Of a DNA stretch of 64,000 bases, positions 55,206 through 63,397 are shown piece by piece. Every line of letters starts with the position of its first letter. Within the stretch, counting starts at the first letter, position 1. A program made the position numbers and the translations under genes. The notes under the pieces are model-generated. The model did no database searches, had not been told where the DNA came from, and was given only the letters and a program-made list of their open reading frames with translations. The stretch comes from Sphingomonas sp. Leaf9 (lineage in GTDB: Bacteria; Pseudomonadota; Alphaproteobacteria; Sphingomonadales; Sphingomonadaceae), in the NCBI RefSeq assembly GCF_001421355.1, contig NZ_LMKC01000002.1, positions 181,719 to 245,718 of the forward strand, read 5' to 3'.

Positions 55206-55637
55206 ATGGACGACGCACCCCGTAGCTGGACCGTGGCCACGCTGGCCGATGCGCTGGGCACCGGCGAGCACACGCAAGAATTGAGCGTCGAGCGGATCGA
55301 GCAGGCCGAACCGGTCCTGAAGCTGACGATGCACCATTTCGGCGACCTGGCGATCTTTGCCTCGGTCGCGGGCGAGCAGATCGTCGTGTCGTCGCTGCTG
55401 TGGCCGGTCGACGAACAGGCCGACCAGCACGCGTTCAACCGATTCCTGCTGAAAACGCAGAAGCTGGTGCCGCTGTCGAATTTCGCCATCGCCGAAGTCG
55501 GCGGACGCGAATATTATGAGCTGGTGGGTGAACTGTCGGTCGAATCGTCGCTGCGTACCGTGCTGATCGAACTGCGCGTATTGGCGCAGAACGCGATCGA
55601 GGCGGCGTCCGAGCTGCGCACCGAATTTGCCGCGTAA
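55206..55637 (+). CDS. DUF2170 protein (YjfI type)
   Basis: Soluble, acidic protein of 143 residues, first gene of the rightward arm. Recognised strings are the start WTVATLADALG, then LKLTMHHFGDLAIFASVAGEQI and PLSNFAIAEVGGREYYELVGEL, and a helical end LRVLAQNAIEAASELRTEF. Start ATG at 55206 has GGAGGG five bases before; a second ATG four bases earlier is out of frame. Lies 13 bp before the PspA homologue, as yjfI precedes yjfJ in E. coli. Confidence 0.92.
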   Translation: MDDAPRSWTVATLADALGTGEHTQELSVERIEQAEPVLKLTMHHFGDLAIFASVAGEQIVVSSLLWPVDEQADQHAFNRFLLKTQKLVPLSNFAIAEVGGREYYELVGELSVESSLRTVLIELRVLAQNAIEAASELRTEFAA

Positions 55638-55650
55638 CGGAGTAGGTTGG

Positions 55651-56394
55651 ATGTCGATGTGGAAGAATCTGGTCGCGCTGGTCCGCGGCACCGCGCATGA
55701 AACCGGCCAGTCGATCGTCGATGCCAAGGCGCTGACGATCCTCGACCAGCAGATTCGCGATGCGGGGTCGTTGCAGGCGAAGGCGCGCGACGACCTGGCG
55801 ACGCTGACCGCCAAGCGGCGGATGATGGAAAAGGAGCTGGAGGCGCTGACCTCGCAGCGCGACAAGTATGAATCGTCGGCCCGCGCCGCGATGGCGCGCG
55901 GCGACATGGATCTGGCGCGCGAAGTCGCGCAGCGGCTGGCCACGATCGAGCAGGAACAGTCGAGCAAGACCCCGCAGATCGCCGACATGCGCGCCGCCGA
56001 GGACAAGATTCGCGGCATTATCAAGACCGGCGACGGCAAGATCGACGCGCTGCGCCGCGAAGTCGACGTGGTCCGCGCGAACGAGAGCGTGCAGAAGGCG
56101 CAGGCCTCGGTCGCCAGCAGCTATGGCGGGGCGGCATCGTCGCTCGGGTCGGCGGCGGACAGCCTGGCCCGGTTGAAGGAGCGGCAGGCGATCCGCGAGG
56201 AGAAGTTCCGCGCATCGGCCGAGCTGGAGGACATGCGCACCGGCGCGGACCTCGACGCGAAGTTGCAGGCCGCCGGGCTGCTGCCCGGATCGTCGAGCGC
56301 CGACGACATTCTCGCCCGGCTGTCGCAGCCCAAAGACGCCGCGCCGCGCCTGTCGGACGGCACGCGCGACGGCGGCACGATCGGGCGCGACTGA
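55651..56394 (+). CDS. PspA/IM30-family protein (YjfJ type)
   Basis: Peripheral membrane coiled-coil protein of 247 residues that, as an ESCRT-III relative, polymerises on damaged membranes. It starts MSMWKNLVALVRGTAHETG, is helical throughout (LATLTAKRRMMEKELEALTSQ; AREVAQRLATIEQEQ), and ends with a short polar tail rather than the amphipathic helix of E. coli PspA. No PspB, PspC or PspF gene is here, so it is not the classical phage-shock operon. Shares one base with the ligase gene. Confidence 0.94.
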   Translation: MSMWKNLVALVRGTAHETGQSIVDAKALTILDQQIRDAGSLQAKARDDLATLTAKRRMMEKELEALTSQRDKYESSARAAMARGDMDLAREVAQRLATIEQEQSSKTPQIADMRAAEDKIRGIIKTGDGKIDALRREVDVVRANESVQKAQASVASSYGGAASSLGSAADSLARLKERQAIREEKFRASAELEDMRTGADLDAKLQAAGLLPGSSSADDILARLSQPKDAAPRLSDGTRDGGTIGRD

Positions 56395-57557
56395 TGGAAC
56401 GCCGCGCGGTCGCCGAACGCCCCGACTGGCGGGCGACCGCCGAGCGGATGGGATTCACCTTCCACCATCAGGACGGGCAGAAATATTGGGAGGAGGAGGC
56501 GTATTACGCCTTCTCGCTCGACGAGGTGGAGCAGGGGATCGAGGGTCCCAGCGCCGAGCTGCACGGGATGTGCCGCGATCTGGTGGACGAGGTGGTCGGC
56601 AGCGACGCGTTGATGCACCGCCTCGCCATTCCCGACGATATGCGCGACGTGGTGGCGGCGTCGTGGCGCGCCCATGCGCCGTCGCTCTATGGACGCTTCG
56701 ATTTTGCGTTTGACGGGACCGGCCCGGCCAAGATGCTGGAATATAACGCCGATACGCCGACCAGCATCTTCGAGACCGCGCTGTTCCAATGGCAGTGGCT
56801 GGAGGATCGCATCGCCGAGGGGACGCTGCCCGAGGGTGCGGATCAGTATAACCGGCTGCACGATGCGCTGGTCGAACGCTTCGGCGCGCTGTTCACGCGG
56901 GGCAGCACGGTGCATTTCGCGTCGATCGACGATCATGTCGAGGATCGGCAGACGGTGCGCTATCTAGAGGATGTCGCGCGGCAGGCCGGGTTGGACCCGG
57001 CGTTCGTCGCGATCGATCGGATCGGCGTCGATGGCGACGGCGCGTTCGTCGATGGCGAGGACGTGCTGATCGCCGCGCTGTTCAAGCTGTATCCGTGGGA
57101 GGATATGCTGCGCGAACCCTATGCCCGGCAGCTGGCGGCGACGAAGACGTTGTTCCTGGAGCCGGCGTGGAAGGCGTTGCTGTCGAACAAGGGCATCCTG
57201 CCGCTGTTGTGGCAGCGGCATAAGGGGCATCCGAACCTGCTGCCCGCCGCCTTTGCTGATGATACGGCGGCGCTGGCGGAGATTGGCGATGCCTATGTCC
57301 GCAAGCCGATCTTTTCACGCGAGGGGTGGGATATCCAGCTGGTCGACGGTGCCACGACGGCGCGTGGGCCGGACGGTGGCTATGGTGAGGAAGGGCATGT
57401 CGTGCAGGCGCTCAGCCCGCTGCCGGTGTTCGACGGCAACCATGCGGTGGTCGGGTCGTGGATCGTGGGCGATGAAGCCGTTGCGCTGTCGGTGCGCGAG
57501 GATGACGGGCCGATCACGCGTGACCTTGCGCGGTTCGTGCCGCATGCGATTGTTTGA
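56394..57557 (+). CDS. Glutathionylspermidine-synthase-type ATP-grasp ligase (YjfC type)
   Basis: Ligase of 387 residues matching the C-terminal synthetase half of GspS; the N-terminal amidase is absent. Magnesium-ligand strings are present (GRFDFAFDGTGPAKMLEYNADTPTS; DAYVRKPIFSREGWDIQL). In the single-domain family the product is unknown; linkage of a peptide or polyamine to another molecule is expected. Shares its start with the PspA stop (TGATG), so both are made together. Followed by two PE2 palindromes. Confidence 0.93.
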   Translation: MERRAVAERPDWRATAERMGFTFHHQDGQKYWEEEAYYAFSLDEVEQGIEGPSAELHGMCRDLVDEVVGSDALMHRLAIPDDMRDVVAASWRAHAPSLYGRFDFAFDGTGPAKMLEYNADTPTSIFETALFQWQWLEDRIAEGTLPEGADQYNRLHDALVERFGALFTRGSTVHFASIDDHVEDRQTVRYLEDVARQAGLDPAFVAIDRIGVDGDGAFVDGEDVLIAALFKLYPWEDMLREPYARQLAATKTLFLEPAWKALLSNKGILPLLWQRHKGHPNLLPAAFADDTAALAEIGDAYVRKPIFSREGWDIQLVDGATTARGPDGGYGEEGHVVQALSPLPVFDGNHAVVGSWIVGDEAVALSVREDDGPITRDLARFVPHAIV

Positions 57558-57578
57558 GGGCTTCTTCGGCCGACCCCT

Positions 57579-57676
57579 CGTCATTCCGGCGTAGGCCGGA
57601 ATCCATGGACGCGGCCACGTCGCGTTTTCGTTGTTGCCGCCCGACACAATGAATCCCGGCCTTCGCCGGGATGACG
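57579..57676. repeat. Palindromic element PE2, diverged copy
   Basis: Arms CGTCATTCCGGCGTAGGCCG and CGGCCTTCGCCGGGATGACG. First of two side by side in the convergent gap after the GspS-type gene. Confidence 0.85.
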
Positions 57677-57690
57677 AAGGAGGGCCGGTT

Positions 57691-57786
57691 CGTCGTTCCC
57701 GCGCAGGCGGGAGCCCATTGCCGCTGACGGTCGTGATGGTGCTGCGGCGCTGCGCCTATGGATTCCCGCCTGCGCGGGAATGACGA
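57691..57786. repeat. Palindromic element PE2, full copy
   Basis: Arms CGTCGTTCCCGCGCAGGCGG and CCGCCTGCGCGGGAATGACG; the loop CCGCTGACGG matches the copy at 52291. It touches the DUF167 stop codon. Confidence 0.9.
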
Positions 57787-58098
57787 TCAAGGTAGGAGCG
57801 CCCGCAACGCCTTCTCCAGCACCACCGCATCGCCCACGATCCGCAGCCGCTTCAACCGGCTCGTCTGACCCGCGACCAGCGTCACCGATCCTCGCCCGAC
57901 GCGTAGCGCCTTCGCCACGAAGCGCATCACTTCGTCATTCGCCGCGCCGTCGACCGGCGGAGCGGCGACGCGCAGGCCCAGCGCGGTCGCATCGCCCTCC
58001 AGCGCGACCACGCCCGTCACCGCCGTCTTCGATGCCTTCGGGATGGCGCGGATCGTCAGCGTCGCGCCGGTCGCGTCGAGGGTGAAGGGATCGCGCAT
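57787..58098 (-). CDS. DUF167 (YggU) family protein
   Basis: Small cytosolic protein of 103 residues with the family fold strings LTIRAIPKASKTAV, RVAAPPVDGAANDEVMRFVA and SVTLVAGQTSRLKRLRI. Function unknown despite wide conservation. Start at 58098 (MRDPF) follows GGAAAGGAC; an ATG four codons earlier lacks a site. Divergent from the exporter by 77 bp. Confidence 0.92.
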   Translation of the reverse strand: MRDPFTLDATGATLTIRAIPKASKTAVTGVVALEGDATALGLRVAAPPVDGAANDEVMRFVAKALRVGRGSVTLVAGQTSRLKRLRIVGDAVVLEKALRALLP

Positions 58099-58175
58099 CG
58101 TCCTTTCCATGGCGTGACAGGGATCGGCGTTGCAAGTGGGTTGGCACAAAGCGGCGCTTGCCGCATTCAGCCGTC

Positions 58176-59846
58176 ATGGCATCGACCCCTGCAACGACCG
58201 CGACGGCGACGCATAGCTCCCCGCTGTCGATCCCGATCTTTCGCGCCATCTGGATCGCGTCGATGGCGTCGAACTTCGGCGGGCTGATCCAGTCGGTCGG
58301 CGCGTCGTGGATGATGACGTCGCTGGCGGCGTCACCGCAGATGATCGCGCTGGTGCAGGCATCGACGACGCTGCCGATCATGCTGCTGTCGCTATGGGCC
58401 GGGGCGGTCGCCGACAATCTCGACCGACGGCGGGTGATGCTGGCGGCGCAGAGTTTCATGCTGGTCGTGTCGGTCGCGCTGGCGGTGTGTGCATGGATGG
58501 GGCTGCTCAGCCCATGGCTGTTGCTCAGCTTCACCTTCCTGATCGGGTGCGGCACCGCGATCAACGGGCCGGCCTGGCAGGCTTCGGTCGGCGACATGGT
58601 GCCGCGCAGCGTGTTGCCGAGTGCGGTCGCGCTCAATTCGATGGGGTTCAATATCGCGCGCAGCGTGGGACCCGCGATCGGCGGCGCGATCGTCGCGGCG
58701 GCGGGGGCGGCGGCGGCGTTCCTGACCAACGCGCTGAGCTATCTCGGGCTGATCGCGGTGCTGGCGCGGTGGAAGCCGGACTATGCCCCGCGCCTGTTGC
58801 CGCGCGAGACGCTGGGCCTCGCGATGGCGGCCGGCGTCCGCTACGTCCGGATGTCGCCGTCGCTGCGCACGGTGTTGCTGCGCGCCGCGCTGTTCGGCAT
58901 TGCCGCCAGTGCGGTGCCGGCGATGATGCCGCTGGTCGCGCGCGACCTGGTGACCGGCGGGCCGCTGACCTATGGCGCGCTGCTGGGTGCGTTCGGGGCG
59001 GGTGCGGTCGGCGGGGCGCTGACCAGCGTGCGATTGCGCCGCCGGTGGGCGCCGGAAAAGCTGGTGCGGGTCGCCGCCACCGCGCTGTCGGCGGGCGGGG
59101 TGATCGCGGCGCTCAGCCCGTGGTTGCCGCTGACCATGGCGGCGCTGGTGCTGGCGGGTGCCGGTTGGGTCGCGGCGCTCAGCACGTTCAACGTATCGGT
59201 CCAGATGGCCGCGCCGCGCTGGGTCGTGGCGCGCGCGTTGGCGCTGTACCAGATGTCGGCGTTCGGCGGGATGACGATGGGCAGCTGGCTGTTCGGATCG
59301 ATCGCGGAAGGAAAGGGCGTGGAGGCCGCGCTGCTGACCGCCGCTGCGGTCCAGATGCTGAGCGTCGTCGCCGGGTTCAAGCTGCCGCTGCGCGATATCG
59401 AAACGGCGAACCTAGCTCCGCGCGGCTGGGAAACGCCCGATACCGAGGTGCCGGTGGAGGCGCGGTCGGGGCCGGTGGTGGTGACGATCGATTATCGCAT
59501 CGAGGCGAAGGACGTGGTGACGTTCCTGAACGTGATGAACGAACGGCGGCGCATCCGGCGGCGCGACGGGGCGCATCACTGGGCCTTGCTGCGCGACCTG
59601 AACGATCCCGAATTGTGGATCGAGCGCTATCACGTCTCCACCTGGCTGGAATATATCCGCCACAACCAGCGCCGGACGGAGGCCGATCGCGCGAACAGCG
59701 AGGCGCTGCTGGCGCTGCACCGGGGCGAGGATGCGCCGCGGGTCCACCGCATGATCGAGCGGCAGACCGGATCGCTGCCGGTCAGCCGCCTGCCGACCCC
59801 GCGCGAAATGGCCGATCCGATGACCGACCCCACGCGCTCCAGCTGA
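58176..59846 (+). CDS. MFS exporter of the EntS (MFS_3) type with C-terminal soluble domain
   Basis: Exporter of 556 residues. Twelve helices in residues 1 to about 410 include ASNFGGLIQSVGASWMMTSL, AVADNLDRRRVMLAAQ and INGPAWQASVGDMVPR, typical of the group that includes the enterobactin exporter EntS. The soluble C-terminus, about 130 residues, contains VVVTIDYRIEAKDVVTFLNVM and HVSTWLEYIRHNQRRT, like an antibiotic biosynthesis monooxygenase fold. No siderophore synthesis gene is nearby. Start at ATG 58176; the TTG six codons before is less likely. Confidence 0.9.
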   Translation: MASTPATTATATHSSPLSIPIFRAIWIASMASNFGGLIQSVGASWMMTSLAASPQMIALVQASTTLPIMLLSLWAGAVADNLDRRRVMLAAQSFMLVVSVALAVCAWMGLLSPWLLLSFTFLIGCGTAINGPAWQASVGDMVPRSVLPSAVALNSMGFNIARSVGPAIGGAIVAAAGAAAAFLTNALSYLGLIAVLARWKPDYAPRLLPRETLGLAMAAGVRYVRMSPSLRTVLLRAALFGIAASAVPAMMPLVARDLVTGGPLTYGALLGAFGAGAVGGALTSVRLRRRWAPEKLVRVAATALSAGGVIAALSPWLPLTMAALVLAGAGWVAALSTFNVSVQMAAPRWVVARALALYQMSAFGGMTMGSWLFGSIAEGKGVEAALLTAAAVQMLSVVAGFKLPLRDIETANLAPRGWETPDTEVPVEARSGPVVVTIDYRIEAKDVVTFLNVMNERRRIRRRDGAHHWALLRDLNDPELWIERYHVSTWLEYIRHNQRRTEADRANSEALLALHRGEDAPRVHRMIERQTGSLPVSRLPTPREMADPMTDPTRSS

Positions 59847-59935
59847 TGTCCCTGATGGCTTGACGCGGACGGTGCGAATGGCGGTTATGGCATGTCCGCG
59901 TCCGGACCGGGTTCGAACCCGATCGAGGGGAATGC

Positions 59936-62900
59936 ATGTCCGCACCTGATTTCTCGTTGCTGGCCCGGCGTCGCTACGCACCGCTCTTCACGGTGCAATT
60001 CCTGACGGCGATGAACGACAATCTGCTGAAGTTCGCGCTGCTCTTCCTCGCCAATTTCACGCTGTACCGCGCCGATCCGGCGAAGGCGGCGACGCTGGCG
60101 ACCATTTCCACCGGGCTGTTCATCCTGCCCTATTTCCTGTTTTCAGGGCTCGCCGGGCAGATGGCCGATGCGTGGAACAAGGCGTGGCTGATCCGCGCGG
60201 TGAAGGGCGCGGAGATCGCCATCATGGCGCTGGCGCTGGCCGGGTTCTGGTTCGAATCGGTGCCGGTGCTGCTGACCTGCCTGTTCCTGATGGGCGTGCA
60301 TTCGACCGTGTTCGGCCCGGTCAAATACTCGATCCTGCCGCAGCATCTCCGCCCCCACGAGCTGATGGGCGGGACCGGGCTGGTCGAGGCGGGGACGTTC
60401 GTCGCGATCCTGACGGGGCAGTTGCTGGGCGGGATCATCTCGCCCTGGGAAGCGGGCGTTGCCGCGTTCGGCTTTGCGGTGCTGGGGTTCCTCGCGGCGC
60501 TGGCGGTGCCGAGCGCGCCATCGGCGGCACCGGACATGCGGATCGACCTGAACCCGTTCCGCAGCACCGCCGCGATTCTGCGCGCCGCGCATGGCGGGCG
60601 CGGGGTGTGGCTGGCAATCCTCGGGATCAGCTGGTTCTTTTCGGTCGGGGCGGTGGTGCTGTCGGAGTTCGCGCCGCTGGTGGCGGGCACGCTCAACGCT
60701 GCGCCGGAGGTGGTGACGCTGTTCCTTGCGGTGTTCAGCCTGTCGGTTGCGGCGGGGTCGCTGCTGGTCAACCGGCTGCTGAAGGGCGAGGTGTCGGCGC
60801 GTTACGTGCCGGTCGCCGCGATCGGGCTGTCGGTGTTCCTGATCGACCTGTGGCTGACCAGCGGGCGGTTCGTGGTGCAGACAGCGGGGGCGGACATCGC
60901 CGCGTTCCTCGCGACGCCGGGCAGCTGGCACATGCTGATCGACCTGGCGGGCATCGCGCTGTCGGGCGGGGTGTTCGTCGTGCCGCTCTACGCCATCCTC
61001 CAGACGTGGAGCGCGCCCGAAAAGCGGTCGCAGATCATCGCGGCGAACAATGTCATCAACGCGATCGTCACGGTGCTGATGGTCGCGGTGGTGACGGCGA
61101 TGCTGGCGGGCGGGAGCAGTGTCGCGGGCATCTTCGGCGCGTTGGGGTTCGCCACGCTGTCGATCGCGCTGATCTCGTGCTGGCTGCTGCCCGAGACGGT
61201 GTTCAAGGCCGTTGTGCGGATGGCGCTGCGCCTCGCCTACCGCGTCGAGGTGGCGGGGGCGGAAAACATGCCGGCACCGGGCGCGCGGGCGGTGGTCGTC
61301 GTCAACCATGTCTCGTTCCTCGATGGGCTGCTGCTGGCCGCGTTCCTGCCGGGCAAGCCGACCTTTGCGATCCATAGCCGGTTCGCGCGGGCATGGTGGA
61401 TGCAGCCGCTGCTGAAGCTGTTCGACGCCTTCCCGGTCGATCCGACCAATCCGATGTCGGCCAAGGCGATGGTGAAGGCGGTGCGCGAGGGGCGGACGCT
61501 GGTGATCTTCCCCGAAGGGCGGATCACCGTCACCGGCGCGCTGATGAAGATTTTCGACGGCCCCGGCATGGTCGCCGACCGTGCCGATGCGCCGATCGTG
61601 CCGGTCAGGATCGACGGCGCGCAATATAGCCGTTTCTCGCGCCTGAAGGGAAAGGCACGGCTGCACTGGTTCCCGAAGATCGAACTGACCGTGCTGCCGC
61701 CGCGCCGGTTTGGGTTGCCCGAGGGGTTGAGCGCGCGCGAGCGGCGGGCGATTGCCGGGCGGCGGCTGTACGACGTGATGAGCGAGATGATCTTCGCCAC
61801 GTCGGACACCGATCGGACGCTGTACGACGCGCTGATCGATGCGCGGCACCTGCACGGGGCGGGCATGGGCGTGGTCGAGGATGTGCAGCGTGTTGCCCTG
61901 ACCTATGACCGGCTGGTCACGGGGACGCAGGCGCTTGCCGCTCCGCTGGCGGTCGGCACGACGCAGGGCGAGGCGGTCGGCGTGCTGCTGCCCAACGTCA
62001 ACGGCGTGGTCGTGACGTTCTTTGCGTTGCAGGCGACGGGCCGCGTGCCCGCGATGCTGAACTATACCGCCGGCCTCGCCAATCTGCGCGCGGCGTGCAC
62101 GGCGGCGCAGATCCGCACGATCGTGACGGCGCGGGCGTTCGTGGAACAGGCGAAGCTGGGCGAGGTCGTCGCGGGGCTGGCGGGGGAGGGGATCGCCGTC
62201 CGCTATCTGGAAGATATTCGGGAGACGATTGGGGCCGGGGCAAAGGTCATGGCCCTGGTCCGCTCGCGCATGGCCGGGCGCTTGCATCGGCGACAGCGGG
62301 TGGCGGCGGATGCGCCCGCCGTCATCCTGTTCACCAGCGGGTCTGAGGGGGTGCCGAAGGGCGTGGTGCTGACCCATCGCAACCTGCTGAGCAATTGCCT
62401 GCAACTGTCGTCGCGGATCGATTTCAACCGCGCCGACGTGGTGCTGAACGCGTTGCCGGTGTTCCACAGCTTCGGCCTGACCGGGGGTACGTTGCTGCCG
62501 ATCCTGTCGGGGGTGAAGACGGTGCTGTATCCCAGCCCCTTGCATTACCGGATCGTGCCGGCGCTGGCCTATGACGCCAATGCGACGATCCTGTTCGGGA
62601 CCGATACCTTCCTGTCGGGCTATGCGCGGATGGCGCATGGCTATGACTTCTACGCGCTGCGCTACATCTTTGCCGGGGCGGAGCGGGTGCGGCCGGAGAC
62701 GCGGGCGGTCTATGCCGAGAAGTTTGGGCTACGCATCCTCGAGGGCTATGGCGCGACCGAGGCGGCACCGGTGATCGCGGTCAACACGCCGATGCACTTC
62801 CGTGCCGGCAGCGTCGGGCGGCTGCTGCCGGGGATCGAGGCGCGGCTGGAAAGCGTGCCGGGGATCGAGGAGGGCGCAAGGCTGGCGATCCGGGGGCCGA

Positions 62901-63331
62901 ACGTCATGGCCGGCTATCTGAAGGTCGATGCGCCCGGCGTGGTGCAGCCGCCCGAAGAGGGCTGGCACGATACCGGCGATATCGTGACGATCGACGACAG
63001 CGGCTTCGTGACGATCCGCGGCCGGGCCAAGCGCTTTGCCAAGATCGGCGGCGAGATGGTGTCGCTGCCGGCGGTCGAGGGCTATGCGGCGAAGCTGTGG
63101 CCGGGGGCCGACCATGCCGTCGTCACGCGGCCGGATGCGCGCAAGGGCGAGCAGCTGGTGCTGTTCACCACGCAGGCCGGGGCGGCGGCAGGGGAGCTGT
63201 CGGCGTGGGGCCGGGCGAACGGCGTGTCCGAACTGGCGCTGCCGCGCGATGTGCGGGTGGTCGATGCGCTGCCGGTGCTGGGTACGGGCAAGCTGGATTA
63301 TGTGACGATGGGGGCGATGGCGGCAGGGTAG
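59936..63331 (+). CDS. LplT-PlsC-Aas fusion: lysophospholipid flippase, acyltransferase and acyl-ACP synthetase
   Basis: One protein of 1131 residues with three activities for recycling lysophospholipids. Residues 1 to about 410 are an LplT-type MFS flippase (TVQFLTAMNDNLLKFALLF; MGVHSTVFGPVKYSILPQ). About 430-610 is a PlsC-like acyltransferase with His458 and Asp463 (NHVSFLDG) and FPEGRITVTG. About 630-1125 is an AMP-binding acyl-ACP synthetase (ILFTSGSEGVPKGVVLTHR; EGYGATEAAPVIAVNTP; HDTGDIVTIDDSGFV). In E. coli lplT and aas are separate genes. Start ATG 59936 follows GAGGGG. Would re-acylate 2-acyl-lysophosphatidylethanolamine at the inner membrane. Confidence 0.94.
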   Translation: MSAPDFSLLARRRYAPLFTVQFLTAMNDNLLKFALLFLANFTLYRADPAKAATLATISTGLFILPYFLFSGLAGQMADAWNKAWLIRAVKGAEIAIMALALAGFWFESVPVLLTCLFLMGVHSTVFGPVKYSILPQHLRPHELMGGTGLVEAGTFVAILTGQLLGGIISPWEAGVAAFGFAVLGFLAALAVPSAPSAAPDMRIDLNPFRSTAAILRAAHGGRGVWLAILGISWFFSVGAVVLSEFAPLVAGTLNAAPEVVTLFLAVFSLSVAAGSLLVNRLLKGEVSARYVPVAAIGLSVFLIDLWLTSGRFVVQTAGADIAAFLATPGSWHMLIDLAGIALSGGVFVVPLYAILQTWSAPEKRSQIIAANNVINAIVTVLMVAVVTAMLAGGSSVAGIFGALGFATLSIALISCWLLPETVFKAVVRMALRLAYRVEVAGAENMPAPGARAVVVVNHVSFLDGLLLAAFLPGKPTFAIHSRFARAWWMQPLLKLFDAFPVDPTNPMSAKAMVKAVREGRTLVIFPEGRITVTGALMKIFDGPGMVADRADAPIVPVRIDGAQYSRFSRLKGKARLHWFPKIELTVLPPRRFGLPEGLSARERRAIAGRRLYDVMSEMIFATSDTDRTLYDALIDARHLHGAGMGVVEDVQRVALTYDRLVTGTQALAAPLAVGTTQGEAVGVLLPNVNGVVVTFFALQATGRVPAMLNYTAGLANLRAACTAAQIRTIVTARAFVEQAKLGEVVAGLAGEGIAVRYLEDIRETIGAGAKVMALVRSRMAGRLHRRQRVAADAPAVILFTSGSEGVPKGVVLTHRNLLSNCLQLSSRIDFNRADVVLNALPVFHSFGLTGGTLLPILSGVKTVLYPSPLHYRIVPALAYDANATILFGTDTFLSGYARMAHGYDFYALRYIFAGAERVRPETRAVYAEKFGLRILEGYGATEAAPVIAVNTPMHFRAGSVGRLLPGIEARLESVPGIEEGARLAIRGPNVMAGYLKVDAPGVVQPPEEGWHDTGDIVTIDDSGFVTIRGRAKRFAKIGGEMVSLPAVEGYAAKLWPGADHAVVTRPDARKGEQLVLFTTQAGAAAGELSAWGRANGVSELALPRDVRVVDALPVLGTGKLDYVTMGAMAAG

Positions 63332-63349
63332 GATTTGCCCCCTCCTTCT

Positions 63350-63378
63350 CGTCACCCCGGATCAAGTCCGGGGTGACG
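63350..63378. repeat. Palindromic element PE1, minimal copy
   Basis: GTCACCCCGGA-TCAAG-TCCGGGGTGAC is a perfect 11 bp stem with a five-base loop, the core of PE1. It lies 18 bases after the fusion gene and 19 before the convergent one, placed as a bidirectional terminator. Confidence 0.85.
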
Positions 63379-63397
63379 GCGGGGATAAGGGCGGTCG

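Noticed and set aside
52400..57557. Classical phage-shock operon
   Set aside because: Only the PspA homologue is shared; PspB, PspC and PspF are missing and the partner genes match the yjf-type cluster.
57579..57786. CRISPR-like array
   Set aside because: Spacing and arms alternate in orientation and form hairpins; there are no uniform direct repeats with spacers and no cas genes.
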